Shown in pieces: positions 8,114-16,350 of a stretch of DNA of 64,000 nt. The position numbers and the translations under genes are program-made. Source of the DNA: Acidobacteriota bacterium (GTDB lineage Bacteria; Acidobacteriota; Terriglobia; Terriglobales; Acidobacteriaceae); NCBI GenBank assembly GCA_013289685.1, contig JABCZL010000003.1, positions 1-64,000 on the forward strand. The letters run 5' to 3'. The notes beneath the pieces were generated by a model, which saw only the letters and a list, made by a program, of their open reading frames with translations, had not been told where the DNA came from and did not search any database. Numbering within the stretch: position 1 is the stretch's first letter; every line of letters begins with the position of its first letter.

Positions 8114-8821
8114 CTACCAGCTTCCCGCGATCTTGTAGTGATTTCGAACCGGTTCGTGAGTGACGGGCATTCGATAGTCCACCCAAATACCGTCCCCACG
8201 GATTTCCCCATAGTACTTGCCTGGACCCAGCGTGGCGCACCCGGCAGCGCGTTCGTAACAGTCCAGCAAAGCGTGCTCACCGTTGACGATGACATTCATC
8301 GTGCTTGAATCTGTGTGGGTTCTTCTTCCGGCACTACTGTTTGCGATAGTCCCTACCAAACCGCCGCTGGTATCGCCGCGAGTATCGCTGGATTGCGTAA
8401 GGTTCTGCGTGTCCACCACCTCGAACATCACAGATGTCTTCATGGCATGGCAGATTTGTTTTGTGGCGCTGCCGAGGGAGTCAGTCGAAGCGCTGCGAAC
8501 AGTGTGGCCGTCATGGTCGAAAAGCGTTAAGTCGAAGCCAACATCAGCCGTGATCCGAAGCCCCTGGCGGGTTTTCGTCCTGATGGCCTCAAGCGCGTAG
8601 TCGCTCTTCGTTCCGTCGTTCGTAATACTGACGTTCGGGCATTTCTTCCGCATCGATCTCAATATATCTTCGCTCGGAACATTCGACTTGTCTGTCAACA
8701 CAATGCTCTTGGGAGTGGTCTGCGCCACTATCGGAACAGCGCATAACGGGAGCAGAAAAGCGACTAGGCTGAGAATAATCGTGCTCCCCTTGCAGCGAAC
8801 TTCGCAATCCATTGAGTGCAT
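8114..8821 (-). CDS. Secreted hypothetical protein, 235 aa
   Basis: A protein with an N-terminal signal segment (about residues 11-35, hydrophobic IILSLVAFLLPLCAVPIVA then Q). The rest is a soluble domain with an alternating strand/helix pattern, several Cys residues (CPNV, QICHAM, DCYERAAGC), and no family I recognise. Two ATGs (8821 and 8812) are possible; the first is chosen with GTGGA upstream. The 74-bp repeat copy B lies directly upstream, where a promoter would be expected. Confidence 0.6.
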   Translation of the reverse strand: MHSMDCEVRCKGSTIILSLVAFLLPLCAVPIVAQTTPKSIVLTDKSNVPSEDILRSMRKKCPNVSITNDGTKSDYALEAIRTKTRQGLRITADVGFDLTLFDHDGHTVRSASTDSLGSATKQICHAMKTSVMFEVVDTQNLTQSSDTRGDTSGGLVGTIANSSAGRRTHTDSSTMNVIVNGEHALLDCYERAAGCATLGPGKYYGEIRGDGIWVDYRMPVTHEPVRNHYKIAGSW

Positions 8822-8874
8822 ACATCCACTGTAGTCCGAGCGACACACCGGGGAAAGCACTAACTGGTGAAGCG

Positions 8875-8948
8875 GAGGGAGAGGCACTGGAACCAGAACC
8901 GCACTCACCCCTCGTAGTACCAGCGCCTCTTGGCTGGGCAGTATACGC
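8875..8948. repeat. 74-bp dispersed repeat, copy B
   Basis: Second copy of the 5299-5372 repeat (85% identical, same length). It lies 54 bp upstream of the secreted-protein gene on the minus strand. Its minus strand contains TATACT close to the far end, so the repeat could carry a promoter or encode a short RNA. Nothing else is recognisable in the rest of the 8822-9146 gap. Confidence 0.8.
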
Positions 8949-9146
8949 GGTCTGTTCGGATTCTGTAACAGGGATGTACGGTGTGTTTTAGATCACAGCC
9001 GGGCTCCTGGTGCACGAATACGATCTCACCCATGCAAGAATTGGAATGTGCAACGCCAGCCAGCAGTTCGCCTTCTTCTCGCCGCCTCGCGATCCTGATG
9101 CTCCCCTTAAATTAAGATGACTCAGTGCGATAAAATCCTGCCATCC

Positions 9147-9812
9147 ATGCCACAGAACAATGGCTACAACCTCGACGTGCTACGTCGATTCTGCGTTCTA
9201 CTGTGCCTGCTCTCTGCATCCGCAGGCTGCAATAAGGCACGTCCACAGGCCGCAGGGCCAACACTGAAAGAAACGACAGATTGGATAAACGATACATACA
9301 ACCCGCGTCCCGGCGAAATGACGTACAAGAATCATGGAATCAACTGGAAAGAGCTAAAGCACGCAACGCAGGATGAGCAGACAACAACCCTCCATATTGT
9401 GAACTGCGTTGCCACGATTGAAGAGAAGCAGACACCGGGGTTCCCAATGGCGGCTGAACGAGTCTTGGTGAGCGACCTTGAAACCGTCAATATGGCAGAC
9501 CTTGATCCATCCCGCATCAAGACTGAGATAACCGCGTCGGAGGCGTATGGAATGCTGTGTAACGATCCAAATCTGAACCTGAACTGCAATCAGGCGGACA
9601 TAGGTTTGCACACGCGCAATGACCACAGGGTAATCAAAAGTAAACGGATTGATGAATATCCGAAACTGACAGGCGCGGATCACAGAACCGTCAATGAGGC
9701 GATGGAAGACTCTGCCTACTTGTACGTGAACGACCTTGAGTACCTACCACGATTCGTTGCTGCTCTGAAAAGGGAAATCGAACTCTGCGGCGGCAAGCCT
9801 TCGCCTTTCTGA
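9147..9812 (+). CDS. Putative lipoprotein, 221 aa
   Basis: Starts with a short signal sequence (RRFCVLLCLLSASAGC), the Cys being a plausible lipidation site. The mature part is soluble and carries no domain I can name. It has a region with Cys residues in LCNDPNLNLNCNQADIGL and again near the C-terminus. ATG 9147 is chosen; an upstream ATG at 9117 is in frame. The gene looks like part of the run of unrelated small secreted proteins in this region. Confidence 0.6.
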   Translation: MPQNNGYNLDVLRRFCVLLCLLSASAGCNKARPQAAGPTLKETTDWINDTYNPRPGEMTYKNHGINWKELKHATQDEQTTTLHIVNCVATIEEKQTPGFPMAAERVLVSDLETVNMADLDPSRIKTEITASEAYGMLCNDPNLNLNCNQADIGLHTRNDHRVIKSKRIDEYPKLTGADHRTVNEAMEDSAYLYVNDLEYLPRFVAALKREIELCGGKPSPF

Positions 9813-9843
9813 AAAATCGTTTGCTGATTACATTACAGCCATG

Positions 9844-10029
9844 TCATCTCCCACACACGTCATCCACCTTCTCCATAATTAACCGGGCCCATTGCACGCT
9901 CGCCGAGATCAGCTTGTCAGTCCTCGGGCTTCCCTCAGGCCCACCAAACAGATCGTCGGCGGTACGCATGTGCAGGCTGGCCAGGATCGCCGCCATGATC
10001 CCGATCACGCGCTTGCGGCCCTCGTCCAT
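9844..10029 (-). CDS. Small hypothetical protein with a decayed second copy
   Basis: A 61-aa product if started at the ATG at 10029. The core ILASLHMRTADDLFGG is repeated at 13688-13848, where the gene is frameshifted. Later parts also match (PRTDKLI, VQWA, KVD). Having two copies argues that the sequence is, or was, a real gene. No good ribosome binding site precedes the ATG, and a longer reading from 10122 is possible. The function is unknown; the short helical product resembles small regulatory or accessory proteins of mobile elements. Confidence 0.45.
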   Translation of the reverse strand: MDEGRKRVIGIMAAILASLHMRTADDLFGGPEGSPRTDKLISASVQWARLIMEKVDDVCGR

Positions 10030-10100
10030 GCGGGACACGATAGCACTTTCGCCGTGTCTTCGCCAAGAGTATACTGGGCTGTGTCGGTGAACGGAACGTA

Positions 10101-11027
10101 ATGTATTCCCCGTCTGAATCAACGGCAGTCTGCCTATACATCGTATTCGCTGTCCTCAATTTCACACTCTCCGAGATGGCTACAGCCAGGAAGATAGCGC
10201 GACTCGCGTGGACGCCGGTTCACTGGACATCCGTCTGGTTCTGGCATTGGAGTGCGTCATGGCCGCTGGAGTTGATCTTCTCAGTTGGTTGGGGCGTGTT
10301 GCTAGGATCAGGCGAATATCTGTTGTCTCTTTCCTGCCTCGGACTCGCAACAGTCGGCGCTATCTCCATGATCGTGCATTGGCAACCTCCCCATAAGAAT
10401 GTCCGGACTGCGAGGGGTCTGAGGGTGATTGCTGTGTTTGGTGGCTCGGCGCTTCTAACGCTGGTAACGCTTGCGAACAAGGGAGACAAGCCATGGTCAA
10501 ACGTTCCTGACTACCTGGTGTCAGGAGATTTAAGGAAACCAGATCACGATAGACCTGATGTCGGAATCGAGATTCTTAATCCAACGGCTCCAGCCGTGAC
10601 TGTTGTCCCCCTTAATGGAATCGTGGCACATGAGGTTACAGAGGACCCTCTCGTCTGGGATCTGGACCTGGAAGACCTTACTCATTCGCTACGAGTCAAC
10701 GAAGCTAAGTATGATTGGATTCGCGCTGACCAGCATGGCGGACCTTATCCGGTCCTACAGACTGACGATGCCAAGGATAAGGTTAAACCAGGGCACAGGA
10801 TACTCGGATTCATCTCTGTGACTTGCCCACTGTGCAAGAGGGTGCGGGCTTACTGGGTCTACTTCGTCTGGGGGCAGGGTGGATGGTACGCAGAGATACC
10901 AGAAGGCAGCTTTCCATTGCCTAATAAACTAGCCTTGGCGCTGCCAGAAATTCGCCTAAACCCCGAGATCTTCTTTTCGGGCGTACCACAGAGTAGTCGT
11001 AAGCTGATTGCGGGGGACCTTCCATAG
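10101..11027 (+). CDS. Membrane protein with soluble C-terminal domain, 308 aa
   Basis: Residues 1-125 hold about three or four hydrophobic segments (VCLYIVFAVLNFTL, SWPLELIFSVGWGVLLG, YLLSLSCLGLATVGAISMIV, VIAVFGGSALLTLVTLA). The remaining ~180 residues are soluble and contain a CPLC motif (TCPLCKRVRAYW), which could bind zinc or be redox-active. No family is recognised. The start is uncertain: ATG 10101 has only a weak ribosome binding site, and ATG 10176 (MATARKIARL) is an alternative. Confidence 0.55.
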   Translation: MYSPSESTAVCLYIVFAVLNFTLSEMATARKIARLAWTPVHWTSVWFWHWSASWPLELIFSVGWGVLLGSGEYLLSLSCLGLATVGAISMIVHWQPPHKNVRTARGLRVIAVFGGSALLTLVTLANKGDKPWSNVPDYLVSGDLRKPDHDRPDVGIEILNPTAPAVTVVPLNGIVAHEVTEDPLVWDLDLEDLTHSLRVNEAKYDWIRADQHGGPYPVLQTDDAKDKVKPGHRILGFISVTCPLCKRVRAYWVYFVWGQGGWYAEIPEGSFPLPNKLALALPEIRLNPEIFFSGVPQSSRKLIAGDLP

Positions 11028-11149
11028 GCAGCGTGGGAAGTTCCTGTACAACGGATGATGCTGTGCCACGGCGCGCGGCCAACCCTCAACGCTTCCCGGC
11101 TGCGTCTTCAGCGATGAACTTATCCCACAACTGATGCCGCGCAACGAAT

Positions 11150-11428
11150 TTAGCTAGTCGCAACGCCTGAGCCGTAATGGACTCCGACATCGTTTCTATA
11201 CCTCTTCTCATTGTCAGGGTCAACTTCGGCACACGCATTCATCTCGTCCGCCATATTGGAGAGACCATCGTATGTCAGCATGGAAGCGCCTCCCTCGATC
11301 TGTGACAGCCACAGCCGCTGGTCAGCTTGGCATTGTGCGACGGTCGGTGCGTGTTCGACTTGGCCACTACCCATCACGACTGAGGCAGCGAGAACAAAGA
11401 GGGCGAGGACGAAGCGTTTCAGTGGCAT
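11150..11428 (-). CDS. Small secreted hypothetical protein, 92 aa
   Basis: Signal peptide at residues 1-23 (PLKRFVLALFVLAASVVMGSGQ), then a short mature domain with two Cys residues and repeated acidic/Asn residues. No family is recognised. I placed the start at ATG 11428 because it begins the signal peptide; no strong ribosome binding site is visible, and an upstream ATG at 11503 is in frame. Confidence 0.5.
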   Translation of the reverse strand: MPLKRFVLALFVLAASVVMGSGQVEHAPTVAQCQADQRLWLSQIEGGASMLTYDGLSNMADEMNACAEVDPDNEKRYRNDVGVHYGSGVATS

Positions 11429-11655
11429 GATGCCGGAAGTGTGAACCACGCCCCAGCCCTTGTCAATGAAGACGACCACGCAAACGCAAAGGAAGAAGCG
11501 CACCGGCCTGCTGGCACCAACCTGTCTTCCGGGATAGTCTATAAGAGTCAGGCAGACGATCTAAGCGAGATCACAAGGCAGGGCCTTGAGCCTATCACCG
11601 ACTTTGTGAAGCGAATCGCCGCGCCGGTTGCCCGATCCGAGACTGTGCATCCCGT

Positions 11656-13500
11656 CTAGTGCCTCGCCTCGGATGCCTCGAAAACAGCCTTCTTGCTCAC
11701 TTTCGTGTCGAGTGCGAGCCGCCCGACCAGTGTGCGGAGCATGTCGGGGAGCGCCACTCCGGGTCGACTCTTGAGATCGGTGGTTTCGAGCTGCGCACAG
11801 TAGTTTCGTGCTATCGCAAGCTTGGAAATGCCCTCCTTCTTGCTGCGATCTTTGACTTTGAACCAGTCGCTGGCAACTTTCTCCACATGTCGGCCTAGCG
11901 TCTCGTTTCCCTTGTCCCTGCTCAGCTGGGCCAAGAGGGTCGGCCTGTCCATGACGACCCCATCCGCTAATTCGCGGTATCCTCCCACTATGAGTTCCTC
12001 GGTCGCGTCGAGAACGGCTTCGAGGTACTTCTCTCGAAGGGGAAGCAGGTCTTCAATGGACTGGTTTCTCTCGATCTGCAGCGTTGAAACTGGCGTGCGA
12101 CCTTGCACCCTTCCAGCGACCAGTTGGGCGTTGAGTTTTTCGAGCTTCTTGTTGACCTCGCTCCCTGACTTGTCGCCGTCCACCAGCGAGACAACAGTCC
12201 GTCCTTCTTCGAGCATCAGGCGGGCCATCGGTTCGAAGTCGCGGGAGTTTCCGGGCCATTGCACTGAGAACAGATTCAGATCGACGTCTATGAACTCTGC
12301 TCGATCGAAGGCAGCGAGCAGCGCTCCGAGGTACATCGCGTCACTCTCGCCCTCGACTAGCAGCGTTGTGTCCGCAATGAAGAAATTGCCAGCAAAAATG
12401 AGCCCAAGAGAGTCGCGTACCGCGCGCCAGTTCTTGAGATATGGCTTCTGATCGATTTTCGTTCCACCCGTTCCTTTCGAGATGACTCGGTTCCGCTCAG
12501 GGCGGTTGTGGTTGATCATGAACAGAGAGTGGGTTGCGTATATGACTTGGTCGGCTTCGGAAAGCCGCTCGAACACTCGCTGCAGGTTCACCTGGCCCGA
12601 GGGGTGGAGAGAGGTGCCGGGTTCGTCAAAGAGGTAGAGGTAGCTATATGCAGGGTTTGCCTCGGTTCGCGCGAGCAGGCGCATTTTGAGTTGGAAAAAT
12701 GCCGAGAACCCCGAGCTTCGCTCGGAAGGTCGGACGAATCGATCGCTTACCGCAGGGTCCCGTATTAGCAGTTCGATCTGATTCCCGTTTGTGCCTGCGT
12801 GCTGAAATTTGAAAGTGAGATCCTCGCCTTGCACCCACTCCGCACGGATCTTGCGTGTAAATTCTTCTGAGGCTTTCTCTAGTCGCTTCGCGGACGCGGG
12901 GTTTTGGGCGAACAGCGACTTCCTTGTTTCCCAGATGCCAGCGTACCTGAATATGCCCTGCATGAACTCCTGGCTCGGGTCCTCGACTTGCGCGAGGTTG
13001 ACGCCGTCGGTGATTTGCGTCGTCGAGGATGTGAAGATCTCGACTCGGGGAAGGAACTTGAGAAGAAGGTTCGCCGCGGCGTCCGGGATCGCATCTTCCT
13101 TGTCGAGAACGCCAACGGTGTCTCCGGGCCCCTGGACGCTGAATGTCACTAGTCTTGGCGGCTCGATCATCGGAGGGAGCGCTTGATCCTCCTCGCCCGC
13201 TTTCTCGGTATTTTTTTTCTCAGCGTCGGGGGGATTCAGGATTTCTCGCAGCTGGGAGATTTCGCTCTCATCGAGGACGAAGTCGAAGTCGACCCTCAGC
13301 TTGTCTTGGCCGATGAGGTCCCAGTTTTCGTCGTCTGCCTTGAGGCCGCGGTCCTTGTTAAGCGCTCGGATGGCCTCTAGTAGATTCGTCTTTCCGTGGT
13401 CGTTCGCTCCGATCAGAACCGTAATCTTTGGGTCTACGTTGAGTGTGACGGGTTCCTTTACAGAGCGGAAGCTGGTTATTCTCACTCGTACAAGTTTCAT
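11656..13500 (-). CDS. OLD-family ATPase with TOPRIM nuclease domain
   Basis: A 614-aa protein combining an SMC/RecF-like ABC ATPase and a TOPRIM nuclease, the architecture of OLD nucleases and of GajA. The Walker A is GANDHGKT (31-38) after the RecF-like start VRITSFRSVKEP. Walker B is YLYLFDEPGTSLHP near residue 290. The TOPRIM part has LVEGESDA (about 383) and SLVDGDKSG (about 440), both acidic metal-binding motifs. ATG 13500 is chosen with GGGAAAG upstream. Relatives cut nucleotide-depleted or phage-modified DNA during infection. No UvrD-like helicase (GajB) is adjacent, so this is not a complete Gabija system. A terminator hairpin lies 28 bp before its start. Confidence 0.88.
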   Translation of the reverse strand: MKLVRVRITSFRSVKEPVTLNVDPKITVLIGANDHGKTNLLEAIRALNKDRGLKADDENWDLIGQDKLRVDFDFVLDESEISQLREILNPPDAEKKNTEKAGEEDQALPPMIEPPRLVTFSVQGPGDTVGVLDKEDAIPDAAANLLLKFLPRVEIFTSSTTQITDGVNLAQVEDPSQEFMQGIFRYAGIWETRKSLFAQNPASAKRLEKASEEFTRKIRAEWVQGEDLTFKFQHAGTNGNQIELLIRDPAVSDRFVRPSERSSGFSAFFQLKMRLLARTEANPAYSYLYLFDEPGTSLHPSGQVNLQRVFERLSEADQVIYATHSLFMINHNRPERNRVISKGTGGTKIDQKPYLKNWRAVRDSLGLIFAGNFFIADTTLLVEGESDAMYLGALLAAFDRAEFIDVDLNLFSVQWPGNSRDFEPMARLMLEEGRTVVSLVDGDKSGSEVNKKLEKLNAQLVAGRVQGRTPVSTLQIERNQSIEDLLPLREKYLEAVLDATEELIVGGYRELADGVVMDRPTLLAQLSRDKGNETLGRHVEKVASDWFKVKDRSKKEGISKLAIARNYCAQLETTDLKSRPGVALPDMLRTLVGRLALDTKVSKKAVFEASEARH

Positions 13501-13528
13501 CTTTACTTTCCCATGTCTGGCGGTGACG

Positions 13529-13561
13529 AAAAAGGGTCCTGCGGCTTTGGCCGCGGGACCC
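13529..13561 (-). terminator. Intrinsic terminator just upstream of the OLD gene
   Basis: Read on the minus strand: a 12-pair stem GGGTCC.GCGGC/GCCGC.GGACCC (13534-13545 with 13550-13561, one G-T pair) with a 4-nt loop, followed at once by TTTTT. It is a textbook rho-independent terminator for transcripts running leftward. The OLD start codon is at 13500, only 28 nt beyond the T-run. That leaves too little room for a normal promoter plus leader, so it may act as an attenuator. Confidence 0.8.
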
Positions 13562-13687
13562 CCTCCCTGCGCGTCCTTTGTACACCTGAGGGCGGGGGAA
13601 TGCAAAGGGCACGATCGTGGAGGGGAGGGGCACGGGAGAGCCAAGAGGGACCGGCGCAGCCTTTCAGGTCGACTCAATTCGAACTGT

Positions 13688-13848
13688 CCACCTTCCTCAT
13701 CATCGGCTTGGCCCACTGCACAGTGGCCACGATCAACTTGTCGGTCCTCGGGCTGCCTCCAGCCCGCCGAAGAGATCGTCGGCGGTGCGCATGTGCAGGC
13801 TGGCCAGGATCGCGGCACGCCGGCAGTCAAAGGCACGCTCGTCATGGA
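13688..13848 (-). pseudogene. Decayed copy of the 61-aa gene at 9844-10029
   Basis: The minus strand encodes AAILASLHMRTADDLFGG, identical to the intact copy over this core. It then shifts frame before continuing as PRTDKLIVATVQWAKPMMRKVD, which matches the end of the intact product. The start region is also out of frame. Nucleotide similarity covers the whole gene, so this is a frameshifted duplicate. The rest of 13501-14070 holds only the terminator at 13529-13561. Confidence 0.7.
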
Positions 13849-14070
13849 ACGAATCCAGCCAACCGGCTCACTCCCGAAGTGTTCTCGCAGAAAGATCCAG
13901 CCACTGCTCGCAAGCGTTTCGACACATCTCATCCGGTCTTGTATAGGAGTGTCCCGCTGGTATGCGAGCCGGATTCGCCAAGATTAGCGCCCGCATCCGA
14001 GGCACTGGGGAGCACTAGCCGATTCGGAGCGCTTTCACTTGATTGCACCCTATGAAGCAGATTCGCGGGC

Positions 14071-14641
14071 ATGAAGAACGCTTGGATCGACCAATATTCC
14101 GGTGAGAACTACAGGATCACGACGACCGGTCATCACGCCGACCGCCACACCGCGCGGGTGAAGACCTACGGCGACGTTCTGCGTGAGTATGCAATCCACC
14201 CCGAATCGAAGTGCGCCTATGCCAGTGGAAAACCTTGCAGCAAACAAACTGTGGGACTAGTGCAACGGAGACACGTTCGAATTGGAGAACGTTTACACGG
14301 AATACGTCGACCGCCGACGCGACGAATGACAATCGAAGATTCTGCCTGCATTGAGGAAGATACCCGTGTCCATTCTAGTGAGAATGGGTGGCAAATCGCG
14401 CAGCATGATCTTCGAGATGTTGGCCGGTCGCAGCAGACCACATCGCAAGAACCGGGAGAGACTTGCTGCAATAGTCGGGAAAACTCGATGCCCTCTAACG
14501 ATTGTACCGATCCGCGCGGCCCGACGAGACCGCATCCGTGTCCCCGGCTATGGCAGCCCGGCGTCACCCCGGAGCATCAAAGTGGCCCACTACCTTGAAA
14601 CCAAGTCCCTGGCGGATGAGTACTGCAACAGGCTAAGATAA
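14071..14641 (+). pseudogene. Broken gene in two reading frames, function unknown
   Basis: Frame 1 from ATG 14071 gives protein-like sequence (MKNAWIDQYSGENYRITTTG, then VKTYGDVLREY and KQTVGLVQRRHVRI) up to about 14280. The continuation is in frame 2: ENVYTEYVDRRRDE at 14285-14326, interrupted by TGA at 14327 where TGG would fit. It then runs on through ILPALRKIPVSILVRMGGKSRSMIFEMLAGRS to about 14470, followed by a helix PHRKNRERLAAIVGK. A frameshift or small deletion near 14,280 plus one nonsense change best explain this. The intact protein would be about 180-200 aa. Confidence 0.6.
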
Positions 14642-14664
14642 CTTGCGCCCCGGAGGACCCTTCT

Positions 14665-14982
14665 GTGGCTTCGACTCCAAGCTCGACATCACGTTTCAAA
14701 GCGTTTTTGTCGCATTCATCTGTTGATAAAGGGTTCGTCGAGGCGACAGCCCGCCGCCTCGGGCGGCGCCGGATCAACTTTGATATTTGGGCGTTTGAAA
14801 CCGGTGAGAGCTTCATTCAAGCAATACGCAAAGCGATCGCTGGTTCAGATTTCTTCGTTCTGTTCGCCAGCCGGGAATCGCTGAAATCGTTATGGGTGAA
14901 ATTTGAAATTCAAGAGGCGGAAGAGTTGCTTCGCCTCGCCGATATTGACGCGGTCGGTGAAGAGGATGTGGAGAATTCCTGA
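14665..14982 (+). CDS. TIR-domain protein, short and probably truncated
   Basis: A 105-aa protein starting at GTG 14665 after GGAGGA. It covers the first part of a TIR domain: FKAFLSHSSVDKGFV (strand A and loop), NFDIWAFETGESF (BB region), SDFFVLFASRESLKSLWVKFEI, with Glu81 at the catalytic position. The domain stops soon after helix D, where a full TIR fold needs about 40 more residues, so the gene is likely truncated. It follows a pseudogene, which fits local decay. If still folded it could act like the other TIR protein at 5452-6219, though the two are not close relatives. Confidence 0.75.
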   Translation: MASTPSSTSRFKAFLSHSSVDKGFVEATARRLGRRRINFDIWAFETGESFIQAIRKAIAGSDFFVLFASRESLKSLWVKFEIQEAEELLRLADIDAVGEEDVENS

Positions 14983-15563
14983 TCCGCGCGTCGAGAGAAA
15001 TTAGAACCGATTTACATTCCATCGACTCCGCTCCCCCCCGCACGGCGGGTCCGGCCCGTACCCGGCCCCTGTTTACTGGTTCGTTACTACGGAGGACGGA
15101 CTTTTTTTCTCCTACCTCCAATCCCCTCAACGGTTTGACCCTAGTTACCACCGCCTGTAAGATCCAGCTCCTTCCGCCGTTAAGCGATGGGATTCGACAT
15201 CACTGAGGCGTTTCCCTCGTCGCGGCTTTTGAGGTGGCAGGATTGCGGTTCCGCGCGGGGCGATTCTCACCCGTGTTGATTGAGGCCGGCGCGGTCAATC
15301 TCGACTAATGTGATCGCATTGCTGATCCGCCGGCGGCGACGCGCGGATATTGCGGCCGAGGAGCCGATAGATGACAAGATGTTAGCTGGCAACACGTTCT
15401 GAGTGGCTTCTGAAGCGGCGCCTTTGCGGACTCGGCGGTTACGGCGAGAAGTTTGGCGATTGCGGAGGTGGCAGAAGCTCGTGCCTCACGCGACCATCGA
15501 TCCTCAGTGACTGCGGTCGCAGCATTTCGGTGGTAGGCCCAACCTCTCACATTGTGGGAGCGA
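14983..15563. other. 581-bp gap with no recognisable feature
   Basis: I see no coding pattern, tRNA or strong repeat here. Positions 15037-15077 are rich in C and G runs, and a T-run of seven lies at 15102-15108, but no good hairpin directly precedes it. This gap separates the defence-type genes from the replication module and could contain the left end of that element. Confidence 0.4.
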
Positions 15564-16298
15564 CTATCTTCGCCTTTTCGCTTTGTGCGGGCGATTTCTG
15601 CGAACGGTTGTGATGTGGGCGCAGTACCAGCAACAAAACTTCTTCTCGTGTCTGGTTTCCACGGGAAAGACCTGCCCGCAATCGGCTCGCTGACACACCC
15701 GAAAACGAAGCCCGCTCGCCACGTCAAAGAACACAGTCGCAAGCAGCATGCGATACGCGTCTGTGAGGGTCACCACGCCTCCCGCAACGTTGGTTAGCTC
15801 AAAACGTAAGGGGAACTCAATTCCTGATTGCTGCAGCAGCTGGAAGCCGGTTTCGGGACGCGACAACGCGGGCCCGTAAGTTCTGCTAAATGCCTTCCTG
15901 TCCACCAGTGCTTCTTTGAGTCCTTCCCGAAAACCCCAAAGACCCGCCACATCAATCGGGACCGGATGGCCCTCCCAGTAGTGCTGCGTCACTTCGTCTG
16001 ACGAATGTCCCAGCAGTTTCTCTTCCATATGGAGCCAAACACCCATTTTGGTTAGAAATTTCAGGAGGGCTTCATTGTCTTTCTGCGGAAGAGCAAAAAA
16101 TTCCTCCCTGCACTTCCAGGCGTCCAGCTCCGTGACCTTAAAGGCTTCAAGCGAACGGTCAGCCTCAATTTTCGAGAATGCGAATTGCGCGGGCTTGTGG
16201 CCAGGCCGCCCTTCCACCATGCGAATTTCCCACGTGGCTGGAATGCGCAGAAATCTCAATCGGATAGGGATGTTTGTGCGTGTCATAGTTTGTGTCAT
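15564..16298 (-). CDS. Zinc-finger (CGNR-like) protein, candidate regulator
   Basis: A 244-aa protein. The C-terminus has four cysteines in C.R.DCGQVFPVETRHEKKFCCWYCAHI..VRRNR, followed by a basic tail. This matches the CGNR-type zinc finger that ends ABATE/CGNR proteins, often DNA-binding. The N-terminal ~190 residues show no domain I can name. The gene is divergent from the ParB-like gene, and its start lies inside the palindrome 16291-16310. With a minus-strand -10 TATAGT at 16310-16315, its mRNA would be nearly leaderless. Its position mirrors that of the master repressor of phages and satellites; that role is inference. Confidence 0.7.
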   Translation of the reverse strand: MTQTMTRTNIPIRLRFLRIPATWEIRMVEGRPGHKPAQFAFSKIEADRSLEAFKVTELDAWKCREEFFALPQKDNEALLKFLTKMGVWLHMEEKLLGHSSDEVTQHYWEGHPVPIDVAGLWGFREGLKEALVDRKAFSRTYGPALSRPETGFQLLQQSGIEFPLRFELTNVAGGVVTLTDAYRMLLATVFFDVASGLRFRVCQRADCGQVFPVETRHEKKFCCWYCAHITTVRRNRPHKAKRRR

Positions 16299-16326
16299 TT
16301 ACATGACACACTATATGCGCCATACT
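16281..16326. promoter_or_regulatory. Overlapping divergent promoters with palindromic operator
   Basis: TGTGTCAT-TTAC-ATGACACA (16291-16310) is a perfect 8-bp inverted repeat, with an extra half site TGTCAT at 16281-16286. The rightward promoter has -35 TTTACA (16298-16303), a 17-bp spacer and -10 CATACT (16321-16326). The leftward promoter has -10 TATAGT (complement of 16310-16315) and -35 TTTACT 18 bp beyond. A protein bound to the palindrome would cover both promoters. Confidence 0.7.
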
Positions 16327-16350
16327 TGCGGCGAGTAAAGGAGAAACGCA

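Noticed and set aside
11656..13500. Gabija defence system
   Set aside because: The GajA-like protein lacks an adjacent UvrD-type GajB helicase on either side, so only the OLD-family label is supported.
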